11,805 nt of DNA from Pseudomonadota bacterium (GTDB taxonomy: Bacteria; Pseudomonadota; Alphaproteobacteria; Rhizobiales; Rhizobiaceae): contig JAEZHO010000257.1 in assembly GCA_023416545.1 (NCBI GenBank), positions 1 through 11,805 of the forward strand. The letters are read 5' to 3'. The position numbers were made by a program, and so were the translations under genes. Shown piece after piece: positions 6,651 through 11,805 of the stretch; position 1 is the first letter of the stretch, and the number at the start of each line of letters is the position of its first letter. Below the pieces are notes generated by a model that had not been told where the DNA came from, did no database searches, and was given only the letters and a program-made list of their open reading frames with translations.

Positions 6651-7757
6651 ATGGGCAGGATTCGACCACTGACGGAGGATGACGCGGGCGCTGTCGCAGC
6701 CCTCTTCCAGCGCATCTTCCGAAGACGGGCGACGCCGCCCCCCGCCGCACTCCTCGCCGACATCCGCGCCGTCTACCTCGAGGATGAGTCTTGCGGCCGT
6801 GACCTTCCGTCCCTCGTCCATGTCGAAAACGACGGCACGCCGAGCGGCTTCATCGGGCGGCACGCGCTTCCCATGACGCTCGACGGCCGGCCGCTTCGCA
6901 TGGCGCTTTGCAGTTCGATCATGGTCGATCGCGAGAAAACGGGACCGCTCACGGGCGCGAAGCTGCTGAAGGCGGCGCTCGAAGGGCCGCAGGATTTCTC
7001 CTTCACCGATACCGCGAGCGACGTTTCCCTTCGGATGTGGCGGGGCCTTGGCGGGGTCGTCCTGCCCTCGCACAGCCTCGACTGGGTGCGCATCATCGAT
7101 CCGGCCGTCGCCCTGCTGGACGGCGCGGCATACCGCTTTCCGTTTCTTCAACACCTCAGGCCCCTGGCGCGAATGGCGGGACGCCGGATCCGTGGTCGCG
7201 TGAAGAACGACGCACTCCGCTGGACGGTCTTTTCAGGCAACCCGAAAGCGGTCGCTACGCGAGCGATCAGCGCGGAAGAATTCGCGGCGGTCTTTGCCGC
7301 CTGCATCGCGCGCTTCCCGCTGCGGCCCGGATGGAGCGAGGAAGAGACCCTCCGTCTGGCACAGAAGGCGATGGCGAAGCCCGCCTACGGCCAGCCGGTC
7401 ATCATCGGCATGTTCGACCGCATGCAGGCGGCCATCGGCGCCGGCTTCTACCACCTGCGACCGAACTCCAGCGCCCGGGTACTGCAACTCCTCGCCCTAC
7501 CGGGACAGGAAGGCGCGGTGGTCGACGCGCTCCTGGCGGATGCCGCAACGCGCGGGGCGAGCCTTGTGCGCGGACGCATGCAGCCCGCCTTCATGGACGC
7601 CATGCTGGGACGCCGGCTTGCGCTGGTCAACACCGGTTCCAGCATCGTTCATTCCAGCGACGAGGCCATCCTTGCGAGGGTGCGTTCCGGCGAGGCCTTC
7701 CTCAACGGGCTCGCCGGCGAGCAATGGAGCCGGCTGATCGGCGGGGCTGGCCGCTAA
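6651..7757 (+). CDS. GNAT-like N-acetyltransferase family protein, two-part
   Basis: From ATG 6651 (AGGAG at 6642-6646, 4-nt spacing) the product is 368 residues. The start 'MGRIRPLTEDDAGAVAALFQ' is the classic first strand and helix of a GNAT domain. 'PLRMALCSSIMVDREKTGPL' followed by 'TGAKLLKAALEG' (81-112) sits where the acetyl-CoA-binding beta4/motif A should be, but a canonical R/QxxGxG/A loop is not clear. The segment 'FSFTDTASDVSLRMWRGLGG' (116-135) resembles the end of that domain. The C-terminal half ('GAGFYHLRPNSSARVLQLLA', then 'LLADAATRGASLVRGRM') looks like a second, degenerate acyltransferase-like unit. The substrate is unknown. An upstream in-frame start at 6585 would add 22 residues without a ribosome site. 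It is 78 bp from DUF1850 and co-directional, so it may or may not share that transcript. Confidence 0.68.
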   Translation: MGRIRPLTEDDAGAVAALFQRIFRRRATPPPAALLADIRAVYLEDESCGRDLPSLVHVENDGTPSGFIGRHALPMTLDGRPLRMALCSSIMVDREKTGPLTGAKLLKAALEGPQDFSFTDTASDVSLRMWRGLGGVVLPSHSLDWVRIIDPAVALLDGAAYRFPFLQHLRPLARMAGRRIRGRVKNDALRWTVFSGNPKAVATRAISAEEFAAVFAACIARFPLRPGWSEEETLRLAQKAMAKPAYGQPVIIGMFDRMQAAIGAGFYHLRPNSSARVLQLLALPGQEGAVVDALLADAATRGASLVRGRMQPAFMDAMLGRRLALVNTGSSIVHSSDEAILARVRSGEAFLNGLAGEQWSRLIGGAGR

Positions 7758-7822
7758 CCGGAACACGCCCAACTGGCAAAGAGGGTCGCCTTCCGCTAGG
7801 CTTGGCGCTACAGGAGACCTTC

Positions 7823-8746
7823 ATGTCCTTCTTCCCCGGAACAGATCCGCAGGCCGGCGACAGCTTTGCCTGCGACGCCATCGAGAACCTCATCATCCCG
7901 CGGTCGAGCGACATCGGCGGCTTTGCCGTCCGCCGCGCCCTGCCGAGCCGCCAGCGGAGGCTGGTCGGCCCCTTCATCTTCTTCGACCGCATGGGCCCCG
8001 CGCTGCTGCGCGCCGGCGAGGCGCTCGACGTCAAGCCGCATCCGCATATCGGGTTGTCGACGGTCACCTATCTCTTGGACGGAGAGATCAAGCATCGCGA
8101 CAGCCTGGGGACGGAACTGGTCATCCGGCCGGGCGACGTCAACCTGATGACCGCCGGGCGCGGGATCGTCCATTCGGAGCGCACCCCGGAGAACCTGCGC
8201 GGGCGGCCGCTTTCCGTTTCCGGCCTGCAGACCTGGCTCGCCCTGCCCGACGACCGGGAGGAGATCGACCCGGCCTTCTCCCATACCGGCTTCGAGGCGA
8301 TGCCCCTAATCGACAGCGACGGCGCGAGCGGTCGCGTGGTAATCGGCGACTTCGCCGGCCTCTCCTCGCCGGTGCCCGTCCTCACCGATACGCTCTATGT
8401 CGACCTTCGGCTCGAGCCGGGCCGGCGCTTTCCGTTTCCGGCGGCCCACGAGGAAAGGGCGGTCTACATCCTGTCCGGAGAACTCGCGATTGCGGGCGAC
8501 CGGTTCGCGGCGGACCAGTTGCTCGTCTTCCGCCCCGGCGACGAGATCACCCTGGAGGCAGGGCCGCAGGGCTGTCACGTGATGCTGTTCGGCGGCGCGG
8601 CGCTCAATTCCAGGCGCTACATCTGGTGGAACTTCGTCTCCTCCTCCCGCGACAGGATCGAGAAGGCGAAGGAAGAGTGGCGCACCGGGCGCTTCGACAT
8701 CGTACCTGGGGACGAAGAGGAGTTTGTACCCTTGCCCAATATGTGA
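7823..8746 (+). CDS. Pirin family protein (bicupin)
   Basis: A 307-residue two-cupin protein. The N-terminal cupin carries the complete pirin metal site: 'PHPHIGLSTVTYLLDG' (72-87) gives His73 and His75, and 'MTAGRGIVHSE' (109-119) gives His117 and Glu119. 'HRDSLGTE' and 'IRPGDVN' are further family blocks. The C-terminal cupin ('VYILSGELAIAG', 'LLVFRPGDEITLEA') lacks obvious metal ligands, as usual. It ends with 'RYIWWNFVSSSRDRIEKAKEEW', typical of the family. Pirins bind Fe or another metal in the cytoplasm. Some bacterial members (E. coli YhhW) cleave quercetin and others bind enzymes, so the role here is open. ATG 7823 has a good AGGAGA site. The 65-bp gap from the GNAT gene holds only a weak promoter-like CTGGCA-18-TAGGCT. 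Confidence 0.92.
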   Translation: MSFFPGTDPQAGDSFACDAIENLIIPRSSDIGGFAVRRALPSRQRRLVGPFIFFDRMGPALLRAGEALDVKPHPHIGLSTVTYLLDGEIKHRDSLGTELVIRPGDVNLMTAGRGIVHSERTPENLRGRPLSVSGLQTWLALPDDREEIDPAFSHTGFEAMPLIDSDGASGRVVIGDFAGLSSPVPVLTDTLYVDLRLEPGRRFPFPAAHEERAVYILSGELAIAGDRFAADQLLVFRPGDEITLEAGPQGCHVMLFGGAALNSRRYIWWNFVSSSRDRIEKAKEEWRTGRFDIVPGDEEEFVPLPNM

Positions 8747-8765
8747 AATCCGCTAAGGCACTTAC

Positions 8766-8793
8766 TTGAAAAAGCCTCGTTCCTCCTCATTTT
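8766..8793 (+). promoter_or_regulatory. Weak candidate promoter for dxs
   Basis: TTGAAA (8766-8771), a 16-nt spacer and CATTTT (8788-8793) lie in the 90-bp gap between pirin and dxs. The -35 is good and the -10 only 3/6. If used, transcription begins near 8800, about 37 nt before the GTG start and after the TTG at 8792. Read-through from pirin is equally possible. Confidence 0.25.
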
Positions 8794-8836
8794 GGAGAAC
8801 AGCAGCATCCGGAAAGAGCAGAAAAGGCCAGACTCC

Positions 8837-10756
8837 GTGACATCCCCACCCCAGACTCCCCTGCTCGACGCGGTCAAGTTCCCAGCCGACCTCCGGATGA
8901 TCGAGGATCGCGACCTGCCGCAACTCGCCCGCGAAGTTCGTGACGAGATGATCGATGCGGTTTCGAAGACGGGCGGGCATCTCGGCGCCGGACTGGGCGT
9001 GGTGGAACTGACCATCGCCATCCACAAGGTCTTCAACACGCCGGACGACCGGCTGATCTTCGACGTCGGGCACCAGTGCTATCCGCACAAGATCCTGACC
9101 GGCCGTCGGGACCGCATCCGCACGCTGCGCCAGGAAAACGGGCTCTCCGGCTTCACCCGCAGGGCCGAAAGCGAATACGACCCCTTCGGCGCCGCCCATT
9201 CGTCGACGTCGATTTCGGCGGGCCTCGGCATGGCGGTAGCAGCGGACCTCAGCGGATCGAAGCGCAACGTCATCGCGGTGATCGGCGACGGGGCGATGTC
9301 GGCCGGCATGGCCTATGAAGCGCTCAACAATGCGGGCGCGCTCGACGCACGCCTCATCGTCATCCTCAACGACAACGACATGTCGATCGCGCCGCCGACC
9401 GGGGCGATGAGCGCCTATCTGGCGCGGCTCGCCTCCGGGCGCACTTACATGGGCGTGCGGGAAATCGGCAAGAAGCTGACGGCCTATCTCGGCAAGGGCG
9501 TCGACCGCGCCATCACCCGCGCCGTGGAGCACGCCCGCGGCTACGTGACCGGCGGCACCATGTTCGAGGAGATGGGGTTCTACCATATCGGCCCGATCGA
9601 CGGGCATTCCTTCGAGCATCTTCTGCCCGTGCTGCGCAACGTGCGCGACAACGGACAAGGCCCCGTGCTGATCCATGTCTGCACCCAGAAGGGCAAGGGC
9701 TACGCGCCCGCGGAGGCCGCCGCCGACAAGTATCACGGCGTCAACAAGTTCGACGTCATCACCGGAACGCAGGCCAAGGCCAAGCCCAATGCGCCGAGCT
9801 ATACCAGCGTCTTCGGCGAATCGCTGGTGCAGGAAGCGCGCTTCGACGAGAAGATCGTCGGCATCACGGCCGCCATGCCGAACGGCACCGGGATCGACAA
9901 GCTGGCTGAGGTCTTCCCGTCGCGGACCTTCGACGTCGGGATTGCCGAGCAGCATGCCGTGACCTTTGCGGCCGGGCTTGCCGCAGAAGGGTTCAAGCCG
10001 TTCTGCGCGATCTATTCCACCTTCCTGCAGCGCGGCTACGACCAGGTCGTCCACGACGTGGCGATCCAGGGCCTGCCGGTGCGCTTCCCGATCGACCGGG
10101 CGGGCTTCGTCGGCGCCGACGGTCCGACGCATGCGGGCTCCTTCGACACGACCTTCCTCGCCACCCTGCCCGGCGTGGTGGTGATGGCGGCAGCCGACGA
10201 GGCGGAACTGAAGCACATGGTGCGGACGGCCGCCGCCTACGACGAGGGCCCGATCTCCTTCCGCTATCCGCGCGGCGAGGGTGTTGGCGTCGAAATGCCG
10301 GAACGTGGCCAGATCCTCGAGATCGGCAAGGGCCGGATCGTCAAGGAAGGGACCAGGGTCGCGCTGCTTTCCTTCGGCACCCGTCTCCGCGACTGTCTGC
10401 TGGCGGCCGAAGACCTCGATGCGGCGGGCCTTTCCACGACGGTGGCGGACGCCCGCTTCGCCAAGCCGCTCGACCGCGACCTCATCCGCCAGCTTGCCCG
10501 CCATCACGACGTGCTGATCACCATCGAAGAGGGTGCGATCGGCGGCTTCGGCTCGCATGTCATGCACTTCCTGGCCTCCGAGGGTCTGCTGGACCAGGGT
10601 CTCAGGGTGAGGCCGATGGTGCTGCCCGATCTTTGGATGGAGCAGGCGAGCCCGGACGCAATGTATGCCAGGGCCGGCCTCGACCGTGCCGGCATCGTCT
10701 CCACCGTCTTCAGCGCGCTGGGACAGAAGGGCGTGGACGTCGGGGCGGCGGGGTGA
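8837..10756 (+). CDS. dxs: 1-deoxy-D-xylulose-5-phosphate synthase
   Basis: Condenses pyruvate and glyceraldehyde 3-phosphate to DXP, the first step of the MEP isoprenoid pathway (DXP also feeds thiamine and pyridoxal synthesis). From GTG 8837 the product is 639 residues, normal for Dxs, beginning MTSPPQTPLLDAV, the expected N-terminus. Catalytic features are intact: 'KTGGHLGAGLG' (His48), 'DVGHQCYPHKILTGRRD' (76-92, His79), the ThDP/Mg motif 'GDGAMSAGMAYEALNNAG' (150-167) ending in NDND (178-181), 'GIAEQHAVTFAAGLA' with catalytic Glu371, 'RAGFVGADGPTHAGSFD' (His432) and 'SFRYPRGEGVG'. An AAGG with 9-nt spacing precedes the GTG. The only upstream alternative is a TTG at 8792, which adds 15 charged residues not expected in the family. 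The gene ends at a strong bidirectional terminator. Cytoplasmic dimer by family knowledge. Confidence 0.95.
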   Translation: MTSPPQTPLLDAVKFPADLRMIEDRDLPQLAREVRDEMIDAVSKTGGHLGAGLGVVELTIAIHKVFNTPDDRLIFDVGHQCYPHKILTGRRDRIRTLRQENGLSGFTRRAESEYDPFGAAHSSTSISAGLGMAVAADLSGSKRNVIAVIGDGAMSAGMAYEALNNAGALDARLIVILNDNDMSIAPPTGAMSAYLARLASGRTYMGVREIGKKLTAYLGKGVDRAITRAVEHARGYVTGGTMFEEMGFYHIGPIDGHSFEHLLPVLRNVRDNGQGPVLIHVCTQKGKGYAPAEAAADKYHGVNKFDVITGTQAKAKPNAPSYTSVFGESLVQEARFDEKIVGITAAMPNGTGIDKLAEVFPSRTFDVGIAEQHAVTFAAGLAAEGFKPFCAIYSTFLQRGYDQVVHDVAIQGLPVRFPIDRAGFVGADGPTHAGSFDTTFLATLPGVVVMAAADEAELKHMVRTAAAYDEGPISFRYPRGEGVGVEMPERGQILEIGKGRIVKEGTRVALLSFGTRLRDCLLAAEDLDAAGLSTTVADARFAKPLDRDLIRQLARHHDVLITIEEGAIGGFGSHVMHFLASEGLLDQGLRVRPMVLPDLWMEQASPDAMYARAGLDRAGIVSTVFSALGQKGVDVGAAG

Positions 10757-10783
10757 ACTGACCCGCCCTTCATCTTCTGGACA

Positions 10784-10816
10784 GCAAAACGGCCGGGCAT
10801 GACCCGGCCGTTTTGC
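10784..10816. terminator. Bidirectional intrinsic terminator between dxs and the chemotaxis gene
   Basis: A perfect 14-bp inverted repeat (GCAAAACGGCCGGG / CCCGGCCGTTTTGC) with a 5-nt CATGA loop lies 27 bp after the dxs stop and 21 bp after the opposing MCP stop. The GC core is flanked by AAAA on one side and TTTT on the other, so it works as an intrinsic terminator in both directions for the two converging genes. Confidence 0.88.
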
Positions 10817-10837
10817 GTTTCTCCATGCCCGCGAGGA

Positions 10838-11805
10838 TCAGAATTCCTCCCAGCTGTCGGCGCTGGGCTTCGCGGCAGCGGACCCGCCGCCGAAGGCTGC
10901 GGACAGCTTCCCGTGCAGGGCGCTCGCCGGTGACGGCGCGGGCCGCGAGGAGGGTGTCGAGGGCGCAGGCTTCCGGCCCGACGTCGGCTCGATCGCGGGC
11001 CGGGATGCCGGTGCTGCCGCCCGTGCGGGAGCCGCCATGGAGGCAGCCGGCGCCTGGGCCGGGGACCGCGACGGCGCGCCTGTGGCAGCACCTGTTGCCG
11101 CACCGCGCGCCACGCTGCCGGTTGTGCCGCCTCCGAGGTTGAACTGGCGCAGCAGGGAGTTCATCGATTCCGCTTCCCTTGCCAGCGAATGGCTGGCGGC
11201 GGTCTGCTGCTCGACCATGGCGGAGTTCTGCTGCGTGCCCTGGTCCATGGTGTTGACGGCGACATTGATTTCCTGGAGGCCGGTCGACTGTTCCCGGGTG
11301 GAGATGACGATCGCCCGGATGTGTTCGTCGATTTCCTGGACCTCGCCGACGATCGCCTCGAGCGCCTTGCCCGTCTGGCCGACCAGGGCGACGCCGGAAT
11401 CGACGTGTTCGCCCGACGTGGTGATCAGCGACTTGATCTCCTTCGCGGCATTGGCCGAGCGCTGGGCGAGTTCGCGCACCTCCTGCGCCACGACCGCAAA
11501 GCCCTTTCCGGCTTCGCCGGCGCGGGCGGCTTCCACTCCGGCATTGAGCGCCAGCAGGTTCGTCTGGAACGCGATGTCGTCGATGACGGTGATGATGTTG
11601 ATGATCTCGCTCGAAGATTTGGAGATCTGCTCCATTGCGGAAACCGCCTTGCGAACGACCTCGCCGGACTTCTCGGCGCCGACACGGGCGCGCTCGACGC
11701 GTTCGCCGACATCCTCGGCGCGCTTGGCGGCATCCTTGACGGTGGTGGTGACCTGTTCGAGGGCGGCTGCGGTTTCCTCTACGGAAGCGGCCTGCTGTTC
11801 GGTAC
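10838..11805 (-). CDS. Methyl-accepting chemotaxis protein, C-terminal signalling part (5' end cut by window edge)
   Basis: 321 residues of the C-terminal part are present; the sensor and membrane region lies beyond the right edge. The fragment starts in methylation helix 1 ('QAASVEETAAALEQ', Glu pair at fragment residues 9-10 in the consensus small-small-x-x-E-E-x-x-small-small). It continues into the strictly conserved hairpin tip that binds CheA and CheW ('IDDIAFQTNLLALNAGVEAA', then 'RAGEAGKGFAVVAQEVRELA'). Methylation helix 2 follows, with 'SAMVEQQTAA'. After 'LLRQFNLGGG' a low-complexity Ala/Pro/Ser linker of roughly 80 residues ends in 'SADSWEEF', a C-terminal WxxF tail like the NWETF pentapeptide that tethers CheR and CheB. 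The receptor would sit in polar chemosensory arrays. The ligand is unknown. The family call is certain. Confidence 0.95.
   Translation of the reverse strand, partial: TEQQAASVEETAAALEQVTTTVKDAAKRAEDVGERVERARVGAEKSGEVVRKAVSAMEQISKSSSEIINIITVIDDIAFQTNLLALNAGVEAARAGEAGKGFAVVAQEVRELAQRSANAAKEIKSLITTSGEHVDSGVALVGQTGKALEAIVGEVQEIDEHIRAIVISTREQSTGLQEINVAVNTMDQGTQQNSAMVEQQTAASHSLAREAESMNSLLRQFNLGGGTTGSVARGAATGAATGAPSRSPAQAPAASMAAPARAAAPASRPAIEPTSGRKPAPSTPSSRPAPSPASALHGKLSAAFGGGSAAAKPSADSWEEF

Noticed and set aside
6908..7822. In-frame 305-codon upstream extension of pirin
   Set aside because: It overlaps the GNAT-like gene out of frame. Pirin family length and the AGGAGA site place the start at 7823.
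8747..8836. Possible riboswitch before dxs (for example thiamine-related)
   Set aside because: Only 90 bp are available, and neither a thi-box-like motif nor a convincing multi-stem structure was seen.
8762..10567. 601-codon minus-strand open frame opposite dxs
   Set aside because: No domain is recognisable, whereas the plus strand encodes an intact Dxs. Shadow frame.
10910..11130. Ala/Pro-rich repetitive stretch as a DNA repeat or mobile remnant
   Set aside because: It is the in-frame disordered linker of the chemoreceptor. The repetition is amino-acid composition, with no repeated DNA unit of note.

Overview
This 11.8 kb window is dense, GC-rich bacterial DNA. Third codon positions are strongly GC-biased, which produces long antisense shadow frames. 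Gene content and protein style (a TAXI-type TRAP transporter with a fused permease, rhizobial-type Dxs, an MCP with a C-terminal WEEF tail) suggest an alphaproteobacterium, most likely of the Rhizobiales/Hyphomicrobiales. I cannot name the genus. No RNA genes, insertion sequences, CRISPR arrays or phage genes were seen. The longest non-coding stretch is about 190 bp.

Layout. Left edge, minus strand: the N-terminal 333 codons of a secreted PQQ-dependent sorbosone/glucose dehydrogenase-like protein (cut by the window), preceded by a hotdog acyl-CoA thioesterase. Diverging to the plus strand: a histone-deacetylase-family amidohydrolase, then xseB (exonuclease VII small subunit) only 2 bp downstream. 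Next is a TRAP-TAXI transporter unit: a periplasmic binding protein, an intrinsic terminator, a fused DctQ-DctM permease, and a DUF1850 protein whose start codon overlaps the permease stop (ATGA). Two stand-alone genes follow, a GNAT-like acetyltransferase and a pirin. Then comes dxs (first enzyme of the MEP isoprenoid pathway). It ends at a 14-bp-stem bidirectional terminator facing the 3' end of a methyl-accepting chemotaxis protein (minus strand, cut by the right edge).

How the genes fit together. The only tight functional unit is the transporter: the binding protein captures an unidentified, probably acidic, small molecule in the periplasm, the permease imports it, and DUF1850 is translationally coupled to the permease. 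The hairpin between binding protein and permease would give more binding protein than permease. HDAC-xseB and dxs are housekeeping-type genes. The TRAP/GNAT/pirin block sits between them and looks like an accessory insertion into an otherwise conserved neighbourhood, which is an inference. Four starts were moved or chosen by ribosome-site or family evidence: GTG 3032, ATG 6177, ATG 6651 and GTG 8837.

I found no clearly new multi-gene system. The least understood items are the DUF1850 partner of the transporter and the 368-aa GNAT-like protein.
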